The notes: generated by a model not told the origin, from the letters alone. A stretch of DNA of 64,000 nt from Rahnella victoriana (GCF_004330295.1 NZ_SJOJ01000018.1:51308-115307); one strand, 5' to 3'; positions 29,804 to 38,278 are shown, counted from the first letter of the stretch. A program made the numbers and translations.

Positions 29804-30775
29804 TCAGATGAATAAAGGCGAATACAGCATTCCCCCTTGTGACCATAAATTATTATCACGACGCGGCTGGTTAAGCTCTGAGTATTTCCCCAAATTACGC
29901 TGGAATATTTCTCCGTAATTGCCCACCTGATGAATGATCGCGCGGATAAAATCAGGACGCAGCCCCAGATTTTTACAATGCTGCTCGGACGGATAAAGGA
30001 AGGTGTGCAGGTAACCCGTCGCCTCCTGACTCATTTCAAGAATGTTTTTGCTGGTGACCTGCAAGTTTTCCGCTTCTATCAGCGTACGCATGATCCAGGT
30101 CACCGCTTTCAGCCACTGCGTGTCATGAGAGGACACTGCCGGTGACATGGCTTCCAGCGAGATGCGATCCTGCAAGATAATATGCGCTTCTTTGTCTCTC
30201 AGCTGCGCACGTTCACCGGCCAGCAGATAGGAATCGAGACAGTAGATATTGCATTCGCCTTGCTGATAAGCCTGACGGGCCTGCGTCGGCGAATCAAACA
30301 GGCGGATCTCGCAGGAGAGATTTAAATTTCCAAAGTAACGTTTCAGGTTCTCTTCAGTGGTGGATCCGCGCATGGCCGCTATCCGGCGCTCGCGGGTATA
30401 GCTTGCCTGTTCCACGGGTTCGAGCAAATTACTCGCCGGGGTCATCAGCACTTCGCCATCAAACAGCATCGGATGAACAAAACTGACGTCTGACTCTGCT
30501 TCACGCTGGAAGGTGATGCTGGAATTAAATGACCCCAGATCAATCACGCCGTCACGCAGCGCCCGAAACCGGTCACCGGACTGCAACGGCATATAGTGAA
30601 TTTTTCCGACATCACCTAATACTGCCACCGCGACCGCCCGGGCTAAATCAATGTCGAATCCTTCCCAGCTATTGTGTAATGCATTACGAAACGACAATCC
30701 CTTAAAACCCAGACTAACCCCAACATTCAGCACATCATGCTGGCGTATCCGTTCAACAACCGTTTGGTTTAACAT
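29804..30775 (-). CDS. AapJ/BztA-type amino-acid-binding protein without a clear signal peptide
   Basis: 324 residues matching the family-3 solute-binding fold of general amino-acid ABC transporters from near the first mature residue (VLNVGVSLGFKGLS) to the end (IIHQVGNYGEIFQRNLG...LWSQGGMLYSP). The likely start at 30775 leaves no signal peptide; the frame runs up to 30907, and an ATG at 30841 would give a weak hydrophobic leader but lacks an SD. No ABC permease or ATPase is nearby. It is first in the dioxygenase operon, so it may present or sense an amino acid for the pathway. Function is unknown. Confidence 0.72.
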   Translation of the reverse strand: MLNQTVVERIRQHDVLNVGVSLGFKGLSFRNALHNSWEGFDIDLARAVAVAVLGDVGKIHYMPLQSGDRFRALRDGVIDLGSFNSSITFQREAESDVSFVHPMLFDGEVLMTPASNLLEPVEQASYTRERRIAAMRGSTTEENLKRYFGNLNLSCEIRLFDSPTQARQAYQQGECNIYCLDSYLLAGERAQLRDKEAHIILQDRISLEAMSPAVSSHDTQWLKAVTWIMRTLIEAENLQVTSKNILEMSQEATGYLHTFLYPSEQHCKNLGLRPDFIRAIIHQVGNYGEIFQRNLGKYSELNQPRRDNNLWSQGGMLYSPLFI

Positions 30776-30839
30776 AGCTAACCTACTAAATAAATTGACT
30801 ATTATGGCCAATCCGCACCGAAGATTGCCTCTGTTGAAC

Positions 30840-30857
30840 ATCATACGGCTTGATGAT
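30840..30857. promoter_or_regulatory. candidate LysR-type operator in the divergent promoter
   Basis: ATCAT-N8-ATGAT imperfect palindrome between the divergently read binding-protein gene and the LysR gene, the usual place for a LysR regulator to bind. No footprint consensus is known for this regulator. Confidence 0.35.
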
Positions 30858-30894
30858 AATTTGGATAGATATTCCAGAAACAAAAGAGCTATGC

Positions 30895-31815
30895 GTGAAA
30901 AGCACAAATGAGTTAGCCGAACTGCTTCCCAGTTTGTCCGTTTTTATCCAGGTGGTTGAAAAAGGGAGTTTTTCTTCGGCAGGACGGGAGACGTCGCTGG
31001 CTCCCTCTTCGGTAAGCAGGATGATTGACCGGCTGGAGAAACGCCTCAATGTGGTGTTATTTACCCGCTCGACCCGCTCTGTCGCCATCACCGAAGTCGG
31101 ACTGGAAATTTACCAGCAGGCGCTGACGGTACTCTCGGCTACGCAGACCCTTTTCTCCCGGGCGGATAGCTTCAGCGATACCCCTCAGGGTGTTTTGCGG
31201 ATCACCGCGCCTAACACCCTGGGTAAGATCCTCCTCACCCCTTTTTTGCCCGCGTTTTTACGCCGCTATCCCGAAATAAATGTCGAGCTGTCGCTGACCG
31301 ATCGCGTCACTAATCTGACGCAGGACGCTTACGATCTGGCACTGCGCGTCACCGAAAGCCCGCCGGAGAACATGGTCGCCCGCGCCCTGATGCCTATCGA
31401 TTACGTGCTGGTTTGTGCTGCGGATTACGACGAAGTGCTGCCGGATTTCCCGGCAGGTCTCATCAAACACAATATTTTTTTCCCCGATGAACGGCAATTT
31501 CGCGGTCCCTGGCGCTTCTGGCACAATGAAATCATGGAGACTGTGACGCTGGTTCCACGGTTGATGATCAATAACAGCGACGCCATGATTGATGCCATCC
31601 TGCAAGGTGTCGGCATTGCGCTGATCCCCACCTTCATCGCCAACCGCTATATCGCTAATGGTAAATTACGTCGCGTCCTGCCTGAATGGCGGGTGGAGAA
31701 TCCTCTGCCGCGCAACACCTACGCCATCACCCTGCCCAATAAACTGCTGCCGCTTAAAACAAGAGTGTTTATCGATGATTTTATGCAGTGGATTAAGGAA
31801 GAAGGAAAGGTGTAG
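30895..31815 (+). CDS. LysR-family transcriptional regulator of the hil-type cluster
   Basis: 306 residues from GTG at 30895; an open frame reaches 30850. The N-terminal winged helix-turn-helix reads LSVFIQVVEKGSFSSAGRE...SSVSRMIDRLEKRLNVVLFTRSTR, and an effector-binding PBP2 domain follows. AGAG lies about 8 nt before the GTG. It is divergent from the biosynthetic operon by 120 bp, so it is the obvious candidate controller. It belongs to the CrgA/YafC-like branch. The inducer is unknown. Confidence 0.85.
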   Translation: MKSTNELAELLPSLSVFIQVVEKGSFSSAGRETSLAPSSVSRMIDRLEKRLNVVLFTRSTRSVAITEVGLEIYQQALTVLSATQTLFSRADSFSDTPQGVLRITAPNTLGKILLTPFLPAFLRRYPEINVELSLTDRVTNLTQDAYDLALRVTESPPENMVARALMPIDYVLVCAADYDEVLPDFPAGLIKHNIFFPDERQFRGPWRFWHNEIMETVTLVPRLMINNSDAMIDAILQGVGIALIPTFIANRYIANGKLRRVLPEWRVENPLPRNTYAITLPNKLLPLKTRVFIDDFMQWIKEEGKV

Positions 31816-31996
31816 TCAGAAGCAAGGGGAATGACGTTTACGTGGGCCACGCGTTTCGCCATCTCCCCCGCTCCCGCCGCCCTTTCGCACGGCGGGGCGT
31901 AAAAGCTGCACGAATTTTTTCTGTTACATCGTTCTTGCATCCCAAAGTTGCGATCATCCTCCTTGCAGCCACCGCTCTTTTCCGCAAAACTGGTTG

Positions 31997-32012
31997 GTGT
32001 AAACGATTACCC
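31997..32012. promoter_or_regulatory. GalR/GalS operator upstream of galR
   Basis: GTGTAAACGATTACCC matches the GTGTAAACGTTTACAC-type galactose operator at all but a few positions. It ends 20 bp before the galR start and indicates autoregulation. Confidence 0.75.
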
Positions 32013-32032
32013 TCACGGAAAACGGAAGTGTT

Positions 32033-33040
32033 ATGGCGACAATTAAGGATGTAGCAAAACTGGCTGGCGTATCGGTTGCGACCGTTTCACGCGTGATCAA
32101 CCATTCCCCGAAAGCCAGTGACAGTTCGCGGGAAGCCGTACAGAACGCCATGCAGCATCTGCAATATCATCCGAATGCCAACGCCCGTGCCCTCGCCCAA
32201 CAGGCGACGGAAACGCTGGGGCTGATCGTGGCCGATGTTTCCGATCCGTTTTTTGGCGCAATGGTGAAGGCGGTCGAACAGGTGGCCTACGCCACCGGTA
32301 ACTTTCTGCTGATTGGTAACGGCTACCATAACGTTGAAAAAGAACGTCAGGCCATTGAGCAACTGATCCGTCACCGCTGCGCGGCGTTAGTGGTTCACGC
32401 CAAAATGCTGCCGGAGGATGAACTGACCAGCCTGATGCAGCAAATTCCGGGCATGGTGCTGATTAACCGCACCTTACCGGGCTTTGAGCAACGCTGTATC
32501 GCACTTGATGACCGCTACGGGTCCTGGCTGGCGACACGTCATCTGATCCAGGCCGGACATCAGCGCATCGCGATTTTATGCTCCAACCACGGCATTTCCG
32601 ATGCCAGTGACCGCCTGCAGGGCTATATCGACGCCCTTACCGAGCACAACATTCCTGTCGATGACAAGCTGATTGCTTACGCGGAACCGGATGAAATCGG
32701 GGGCGAAAAAGCCATGGCGGATCTGCTGGGACTGGGGAAAGGGTTTACGGCGGTGACCTGCTACAACGACCCGATGGCCGCCGGTGCGCTGTCGGTATTA
32801 AGCGATAACAGTATTGATGTGCCGGGCGAGATTTCGCTGATTGGCTTTGATGATGTGCTGATTTCACGCTACCTGCGCCCGCGTCTGACCACGGTGCGTT
32901 ATCCGGTGGTGGCGATGGCGAATCAGGCCGCGCAACTGGCGCTGGCACTGGCAAACGGTCAGCCTTTGCCGGAAACCACCCATATGTTCAGCCCGACGCT
33001 GGTGCGCCGTCACTCGGTCAGCAGCCCGTCAAACTCCTAG
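32033..33040 (+). CDS. galR: galactose operon repressor GalR
   Basis: 335-residue LacI-family repressor nearly superimposable on E. coli GalR (MATIKDVAKLAGVSVATVSRVIN as HTH, then DPFFGAMVKAVEQVAY and the C-terminal VFSPTLVRRHSVS). It represses galactose uptake and metabolism genes and is released by D-galactose. Its gene marks the right flank of the accessory block; in E. coli it lies directly next to the omr sRNAs. It is convergent with a GNAT gene with a 4-bp overlap, whereas in E. coli lysA follows. Confidence 0.95.
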   Translation: MATIKDVAKLAGVSVATVSRVINHSPKASDSSREAVQNAMQHLQYHPNANARALAQQATETLGLIVADVSDPFFGAMVKAVEQVAYATGNFLLIGNGYHNVEKERQAIEQLIRHRCAALVVHAKMLPEDELTSLMQQIPGMVLINRTLPGFEQRCIALDDRYGSWLATRHLIQAGHQRIAILCSNHGISDASDRLQGYIDALTEHNIPVDDKLIAYAEPDEIGGEKAMADLLGLGKGFTAVTCYNDPMAAGALSVLSDNSIDVPGEISLIGFDDVLISRYLRPRLTTVRYPVVAMANQAAQLALALANGQPLPETTHMFSPTLVRRHSVSSPSNS

Positions 33041-33486
33041 AGTGACTGGTGATAGACGCGTACCGGCTTGTCCGGATAATCCAGCGCATCGCCAATGTAG
33101 TTCCAGCCAAAACGCTCGTAATAGCCGGTAAATTCAGCGTACAGATAGAGTTCACGGAAGCCGCTGCGGCGGCTCTGTTCCAGAACGAAGGCCTGTAACT
33201 GCTGCCCCAGCCCGCGTGAGCGGAACGCCTCATCCACGTATAACGCGGCCAGCCACGGCGTCAGATCCTGACGGCTGATCAGATCACATCGCCATAGCCC
33301 GACGGTGCCCGCCAGCCGGTCGCCATCAAGGGCAATAAAAGTTTGCGGCAAATCCGCGCCGGTCAGACCGCTTTTCACCACGCTGGCAAAGAATTCACGG
33401 CTGTTTTCGCTGCCAAACGCCTGCCACAGCCAGTCTGTCACCGCATCCTGAAATTCAGGGCGTTCGCTCAGGTTAATAATCTGCAT
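33037..33486 (-). CDS. GNAT-family N-acetyltransferase
   Basis: 149-residue GNAT protein. The acetyl-CoA-binding motif A is VDEAFRSRGLGQQLQ near residue 90, preceded by the LAALY strand; the C-terminal FTGYYERFGWNYIG segment is typical. It follows the UxuR-like regulator by 5 bp and may be the last gene of the PTS operon. The substrate is unknown. Confidence 0.85.
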   Translation of the reverse strand: MQIINLSERPEFQDAVTDWLWQAFGSENSREFFASVVKSGLTGADLPQTFIALDGDRLAGTVGLWRCDLISRQDLTPWLAALYVDEAFRSRGLGQQLQAFVLEQSRRSGFRELYLYAEFTGYYERFGWNYIGDALDYPDKPVRVYHQSL

Positions 33487-33491
33487 CCTGT

Positions 33492-34265
33492 TCAGACCAG
33501 CTTACCCTGAAAAATCGGCACGGATTCAAACAGATAGCCGTCGAATTCCGGCGCATCCACATCCGACAATTCCATCAGGGTATTTTTGACGTTTTCCATG
33601 TGCTGCCACATCGCCTGATACGAGCCCATGACGTCGCGGCGGCGCAGTGCGGCCAAAATATTCTGATGATCAGCCAGCCATTTCAGCCGGTAACCGCGGG
33701 TGGCAATATGACTGTGTAACTGTTTCCACAACGGGCTGGAATCCCGGTGCATCCAGATATTTTTCACCGAATCGAGCAGCATCTGGTTTTGCGTCGCACC
33801 GGCAATCAGCAGGTGAAACAACCGGTCGTTATCGCCGCTTTCGTCATTGGCGACGATGGCGATTTGTTCCTGCTCCAGCGTCCGGCGCAGGTTTTCGATA
33901 TCGGCTTTGGTGGCCATTTTGGCGGCAAACGCGGCAATATTGCTCTCGAGCAACTGCCGCGCCTGCAAGATTTCAAAGGGGCCGATCTGCCCCTGATACA
34001 TCAGTTCGTCTTCGCCTTCTTCCTGAGAAGGAATGCGGATCACGTACACACCGGAACCCTGACGGATATCCACCGTGCCTTCCAGTTCCAGCATCAGTAA
34101 GGCTTCGCGCACAATTGTCCGGCTGACACCGTAGGTTTCCGCCATGTTCCTTTCGGGCGGCAGGCGGGATCCTACAGCGAAATGCCCTTGCTTGATTTGC
34201 TCACGCAGGTCGTGCCCGATTTCCTGATACTGCTTTCTGTCCTGCGAAACCACACCTTTTTCCAC
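33492..34265 (-). CDS. GntR/FadR-subfamily regulator, UxuR-like, of the beta-glucoside PTS
   Basis: 257 residues from GTG at 34265 (AGGG 7 nt upstream; a TTG at 34283 is also open), exactly the length of UxuR. The HTH reads SRLPPERNMAETYGVSRTIVREALLMLELEG, and the FCD effector domain shares GPFEILQARQLLESNIAAFAA and MWQHMENVKNTLMELSDVD with UxuR. Its context is a sugar PTS, not hexuronate genes, so it more likely controls this operon. TGG-N4-CCA palindromes in the EIIC/EIIA promoter resemble the UxuR/ExuR operator core. Confidence 0.85.
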   Translation of the reverse strand: MEKGVVSQDRKQYQEIGHDLREQIKQGHFAVGSRLPPERNMAETYGVSRTIVREALLMLELEGTVDIRQGSGVYVIRIPSQEEGEDELMYQGQIGPFEILQARQLLESNIAAFAAKMATKADIENLRRTLEQEQIAIVANDESGDNDRLFHLLIAGATQNQMLLDSVKNIWMHRDSSPLWKQLHSHIATRGYRLKWLADHQNILAALRRRDVMGSYQAMWQHMENVKNTLMELSDVDAPEFDGYLFESVPIFQGKLV

Positions 34266-34303
34266 ACAATCACCCTGATGCAAAAAACAAAAAAGACCGG
34301 ATG

Positions 34304-34621
34304 TTACTGTATCAGAGATAGCGCCTGATCCAGCACTTTTGCACCGTTTAACGTGCCGTACGCCACCATGTCGATCACGGCGATCGGGATGCCATGTTCA
34401 TCCGTCAGTTTTTTATTCTCTGCCAGCTTAAAGCGCACCTGCGGTCCGAGCAGCACGGCGACGATATCCCGCCCGTACGCCTCAAGTTCATCGCGCAGAT
34501 TGTTTTCCGGGATGGCGTAGATCTGGAATTCCATACCCCGGGCAGCGGCTTCTTTTTCCATTTTGGTGACCACCAGCGACGTGGACATCCCTGCCGAACA
34601 GGCTAAAACGATTCGTTTCAT
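34304..34621 (-). CDS. PTS lactose/cellobiose-family EIIB
   Basis: 105-residue cytosolic EIIB. The phospho-cysteine is Cys8 in VLACSAGMSTS, the P-loop-like signature of this family. It receives phosphate from EIIA and passes it to the sugar bound by EIIC. It lies 15 bp after the 6-phospho-beta-glucosidase gene. It resembles ChbB/CelA. Confidence 0.93.
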   Translation of the reverse strand: MKRIVLACSAGMSTSLVVTKMEKEAAARGMEFQIYAIPENNLRDELEAYGRDIVAVLLGPQVRFKLAENKKLTDEHGIPIAVIDMVAYGTLNGAKVLDQALSLIQ

Positions 34622-34636
34622 AGTGTTTTCCTTAGG

Positions 34637-36073
34637 TTATTTTTCCTGATCATCGAGTGTTAAAGACAACACACCACTTTCACTCAGCGATTTAAACCAG
34701 TGAGATGATTTCTTCTGACGGCGATCACGGTTGTTCTCAAGATCAATCTCAATAAGACCGTAACGGTTTTTAAAGGCATTCATCGGCGACACATTATCGG
34801 TAAAGGCCCAGAGCATATATCCCTGACAGTTGGCGCCCTCCTCGCGCGCTTTTAACGTCCAGTAAAGATGCTCGGCAATAAATTCAATACGATAATCGTC
34901 CTGAATTTCCCCGCTTTTTGTATCGCGGAATTGCCCCTCATTTTCGATACCCATACCGTTTTCGGCCACAAACCACGAAATATTTCCGTAATCCGTTTTT
35001 ATGCGCATCGCCATGTCATAAATAATTTTCGGGTATATTTCCCAGCCACGCGATTTATTCATCCGGCGGCCGGGTAATTCAAAGTGTTCGTAGTAATACG
35101 CGGGGTGGAATGGCGTCTCTTTATTCCACTCACGGGACGGCGCTTTCACGCGGTGCGGGTAATAGAGATTAATCCCCACTTCATCCACCGTATTATTACG
35201 GATAACCGCCAGTTCCGATTCTGAATACTCAAAATGCACACCGTGTTTTTCCAGTAATTCCAGCAACTCCTGCGGATATTCCCCGTTGATCATCGGGTCC
35301 AGAAAGACGCGGTTATAGAATAAATCGTATAAATGTGCCGCTTTCTGATCGTGCGCCGCTGTTGAGCGGGCGTAAGTCACTTCCGGATTTAAAATCACAC
35401 CGACCGTGCCTGAGGCGTTGTATCCCTTACGGTAAAACAGCTCGACGACTTTGGCGGTCGCCAGCACTTTGTGATGATTCCACTGCATCCATTTCGCGGT
35501 GTTTTGCTCGAACGGCCAGCGGATCGCATCCAGATACACGCGGGTCTGCACCACCACCGGTTCGTTGAAGGTAAACCAGCGGCTGACTTTTCCGGCAAAG
35601 CGTTCAAAGACTTTTTCCGCGTACAGCACAAACAGGTCGACGACTTTTTTCGAGCTCCAGCCATCGTATTTTTCGATCAGAAACGCCGGTAATTCGTAAT
35701 GCTCCAGGCACAACATCGGTTCGATGCCGTTGCGCTTCATCTCATCGAGCAGGTCGTCGATATAGGCCGCGTACTCTTCATCGACCGTACCCAGTTCATA
35801 GTCGGTCAGAAAACGCGACCAGTTGACTGACGTGCGGTAATGGCTCAGCCCGCTGGCTTTCATCAGCGCCACGTCCTCCTGATAACGGTTGATGAAATCG
35901 GTGGCTTTCGCCGGACCGTAACCGTTATGCCAGACATGGCGGTTGTTCTTGTACCAGAGATCCAGATACGAATCCTGGCCGTCTTTTTTGCCGCTCCAGC
36001 CTTCGGTCTGCCACGCCGAGGCGGCGGCACCGAGAATAAATCCGTCAGGAATGGCGATGGAAACCTTACTCAT
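34637..36073 (-). CDS. 6-phospho-beta-glucosidase (GH1)
   Basis: 478-residue glycoside hydrolase family 1. The acid/base glutamate is in TFNEPVV and the nucleophile in FVAENGMG, both intact. The C-terminal KKSSHWFKSL resembles the phosphate-binding loop of 6-phospho-beta-glycosidases. It cleaves the phosphorylated disaccharide or glucoside brought in by the adjacent PTS. It is second in the operon, 24 bp after the EIIC gene. Whether the natural sugar is cellobiose, a plant aryl-glucoside or another beta-glucoside cannot be told. Confidence 0.93.
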   Translation of the reverse strand: MSKVSIAIPDGFILGAAASAWQTEGWSGKKDGQDSYLDLWYKNNRHVWHNGYGPAKATDFINRYQEDVALMKASGLSHYRTSVNWSRFLTDYELGTVDEEYAAYIDDLLDEMKRNGIEPMLCLEHYELPAFLIEKYDGWSSKKVVDLFVLYAEKVFERFAGKVSRWFTFNEPVVVQTRVYLDAIRWPFEQNTAKWMQWNHHKVLATAKVVELFYRKGYNASGTVGVILNPEVTYARSTAAHDQKAAHLYDLFYNRVFLDPMINGEYPQELLELLEKHGVHFEYSESELAVIRNNTVDEVGINLYYPHRVKAPSREWNKETPFHPAYYYEHFELPGRRMNKSRGWEIYPKIIYDMAMRIKTDYGNISWFVAENGMGIENEGQFRDTKSGEIQDDYRIEFIAEHLYWTLKAREEGANCQGYMLWAFTDNVSPMNAFKNRYGLIEIDLENNRDRRQKKSSHWFKSLSESGVLSLTLDDQEK

Positions 36074-36097
36074 AACGTCCCTCTTTTTGCGGATGGT

Positions 36098-37441
36098 TTA
36101 CGCCGTGGCGGCCTGTTTCTGGCTCTGTTGCAGGGCTTCCAGTTGCGCCTGATCGGCACGACGCGCGGCCACTTTCACGAAGGGCAGATAAATCAGTACC
36201 GCCACCACAATGCAGCCAATCTGCGTGATCACCGCGCCCATGGAACCGGCCGTCGACAACCAGGCGTTGATCACCGGCGGCGTGGTCCACGGCACCATCA
36301 CCACCGCGCGCCCGGCGAACCCGAGGCTGGTGGCAAAATAGCCGATGGTGCCGGTGATCAGCGGCGTGATGATGAACGGAATGGCGAGGATCGGGTTGAG
36401 CATGATCGGCATGCCGAAAATCACCGGTTCATTGATGTTGAAGAAGCTTGGCCCGAGGGACAATTTAGCGATTTCGCGCATCTCTTTGCGGCGGGTGGCA
36501 ATCATCACCGCCAGCAGCAAACCGATGGTGCAGCCGGAGCCGCCGATGCTCATATACACATCCCAGAACGGCATGGTGATGATGTTCGGCACCTCGTGAC
36601 CCTGCTCAAACGCCGTCATGTTCACCATGATGGCACCGAGCAACAGCGGTTCGCGGATAGGCTTAATCATCTGGTTGCCGTGGATCCCAATCACCCAGAA
36701 CAACTGCGCGACAAACATCAGCAGCAGAATGCCCGGCAGGCTTTGCATCACCGATTCCAGCGGACGCTGGATCACCTGATACACCGCGTCGTACAAATAC
36801 ATGCCGGTGACACGATGGAAAACAAAGCCGAATGTGGCCACCAGCACCACGGTAATGATGGCGGGGATTAACGCCGAGAAGGACGCCGACACGTTTGGCG
36901 GTACGCTTTCCGGCATTTTAATGCGCAGGCCGTTCACCCGTTCCAGACGGGAATAAATCTCCACCGACAGGATGGCGATAAACATGCCGAGGAACAGACT
37001 TTTGGTATCAGAGAACTGCTTTGCCAGCACATCTTTCACTTCCTGCATCTGGCCGTTAACCATCATATCGACGGTGGTTGGCGTAACGGCAATAAAGCAA
37101 ATCACCGCCAGCAGGCCGGGAAATAACGACCGCGAGCCGTTAATTTTCCCGAGTTCAATACCAATTAAAAACACCGCGCCGATGGTAAGAAAACTCAGCG
37201 TGGCGTAGTTAATACTGCTCATGATTGGCTTGAGGGTTGCCAGCCAGGAGAACATTTCAAAATGCGCTAATCCGTTTTTCGGATCCATCACCATATTTGA
37301 AATTAAAACTGAGAATGCCCCCACAATAATGACGGGCATTAACGTGATAAAAGACGCCTTAATAGCCATGATGTATCTGAAGCTATTAAAGGTATTGGCG
37401 AATCCCCCGAGAGAATCGATAAAACGGTCTTTCAGTGACAT
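36098..37441 (-). CDS. PTS lactose/cellobiose-family EIIC permease
   Basis: 447-residue membrane permease with about ten hydrophobic segments. Signature segments include SFFNINEPVIFGMPIMLNPIL and GIHGNQMIKPI, typical of the CelB/LicC family. It starts the minus-strand operon EIIC, GH1, EIIB, regulator, GNAT. The EIIA gene is read divergently from the shared 278-bp promoter region. Confidence 0.94.
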   Translation of the reverse strand: MSLKDRFIDSLGGFANTFNSFRYIMAIKASFITLMPVIIVGAFSVLISNMVMDPKNGLAHFEMFSWLATLKPIMSSINYATLSFLTIGAVFLIGIELGKINGSRSLFPGLLAVICFIAVTPTTVDMMVNGQMQEVKDVLAKQFSDTKSLFLGMFIAILSVEIYSRLERVNGLRIKMPESVPPNVSASFSALIPAIITVVLVATFGFVFHRVTGMYLYDAVYQVIQRPLESVMQSLPGILLLMFVAQLFWVIGIHGNQMIKPIREPLLLGAIMVNMTAFEQGHEVPNIITMPFWDVYMSIGGSGCTIGLLLAVMIATRRKEMREIAKLSLGPSFFNINEPVIFGMPIMLNPILAIPFIITPLITGTIGYFATSLGFAGRAVVMVPWTTPPVINAWLSTAGSMGAVITQIGCIVVAVLIYLPFVKVAARRADQAQLEALQQSQKQAATA

Positions 37442-37599
37442 GACAGCACCTCATTTTCTTTTTTCTATACTTCACAGGTGTTGGTTTCGTCTTCACCTTT
37501 TATATTGAATGAGGAATTAAAGGTGTCGCACGAAGCTGAGTCAGATTCCGGTTCTGTAAATCATCCTGTCGGCCATATTTCGGGAATAAATGCGTAATG

Positions 37600-37705
37600 T
37601 GGCATGCCAAAAAATAGCGGAATACGAATTAATTTCTGTGACAGCGTTCTCACATGTGAATATTGGAATTCCAATATGATGAATTCACACTTTTCTGGTA
37701 TACCA
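37600..37705. promoter_or_regulatory. three TGG-N4-CCA palindromic operators in the PTS promoter
   Basis: Perfect 10-bp palindromes: TGGCATGCCA (37600-37609), TGGAATTCCA (37664-37673, inside an 18-bp palindrome 37660-37677) and TGGTATACCA (37696-37705). The last, with flanks TTTC...ATTT, is very close to the E. coli UxuR/ExuR operator AAATTGGTATACCAATTT and ends just before the EIIA Shine-Dalgarno. They are probably sites for the UxuR-like GntR regulator encoded at 33492-34265. Confidence 0.65.
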
Positions 37706-37719
37706 ATTTGGAGTTTTCG

Positions 37720-38040
37720 ATGGAATTCGATCTTGAGCAAACGGTGATGGAGTTATTGATCAACGCCGGAGAAGCACGTTCTAACGCCATGATGGCCATT
37801 CAGCACGCACGTAAAAAAGAGTGGGAACAGGCCGATGCGATGCTGAAAGCCTCGGACGACGCAGCGCGTGTCGCGCACAAAGTTCAGACGCAACTGATCG
37901 GCCTGGATGAAGGCGTGGGCAAAATTCCGGTGAATCTGATCATGGTGCACTCGCAGGACCATCTGATGACCGCCATGCTGTGCCGTGATCTGGCAGAAGA
38001 GATCGTGTTACTGAGAAAAGAGATGTTTGATAAACAGTAA
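37720..38040 (+). CDS. PTS lactose/cellobiose-family EIIA
   Basis: 106-residue helical EIIA. The start is ATG at 37720 with GGAG 6 nt upstream; the open frame to 37663 is upstream of that. The phospho-histidine is in IMVHSQDHLMTAM. It transfers phosphate from HPr to EIIB. It is read alone, divergent from the rest of its PTS. Confidence 0.92.
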   Translation: MEFDLEQTVMELLINAGEARSNAMMAIQHARKKEWEQADAMLKASDDAARVAHKVQTQLIGLDEGVGKIPVNLIMVHSQDHLMTAMLCRDLAEEIVLLRKEMFDKQ

Positions 38041-38073
38041 ATTCAACACGAAAGAGTAAAGGTCGCCCGATCA

Positions 38074-38222
38074 GCTCCCTCCCCTGCGAAGGGGAGGGCT
38101 GGGGTGGGGTATTAAGGTCAAAAACCAAATTCAAAGTGTGCTTTAACTCATTGCTTTGTATTTAAAACCCCCTCCCAACCTCCCCCTTCGCAGGGGGAGG
38201 AGCATGACCAAAATCAGTTCAG
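38074..38222 (+). repeat. MITE-like palindromic repeat, copy 1
   Basis: 149 bp bounded by GCTCCCTCCCC and AAAATCAGTTCAG. Each end has a nested palindrome (CCCTCCCC-TGCGA-AGGGGAGGG and its CCCCCT/AGGGGG counterpart), so the two ends are imperfect inverted repeats around an AT-rich core. A copy of the same length lies inverted at 59789-59937. It has no coding capacity and lies in a convergent gap (EIIA/fhuB). Confidence 0.85.
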
Positions 38223-38255
38223 GTTTTATTGCAGCTGAGTGCAAAACACGATTAA

Positions 38256-38278
38256 CTCCCTCCCCTGCGAAGGGGAGG
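38256..38278 (+). repeat. solo terminal half of the MITE-like repeat
   Basis: CTCCCTCCCCTGCGAAGGGG plus AGG repeats the left terminus of the element at 38074 but without its core. It lies 33 bp past copy 1. Confidence 0.75.

Noticed and set aside
31873..31896. CCCGCCG/CGGCGGG hairpin after the LysR gene as a terminator
   Set aside because: No T-run follows on either strand; it was not listed as a feature.
37637..37656. CRP-like TGTGA...TCACA in the PTS promoter
   Set aside because: The half sites are 8 bp apart rather than the required 6, so a canonical CRP site is not supported, though catabolite control is plausible.
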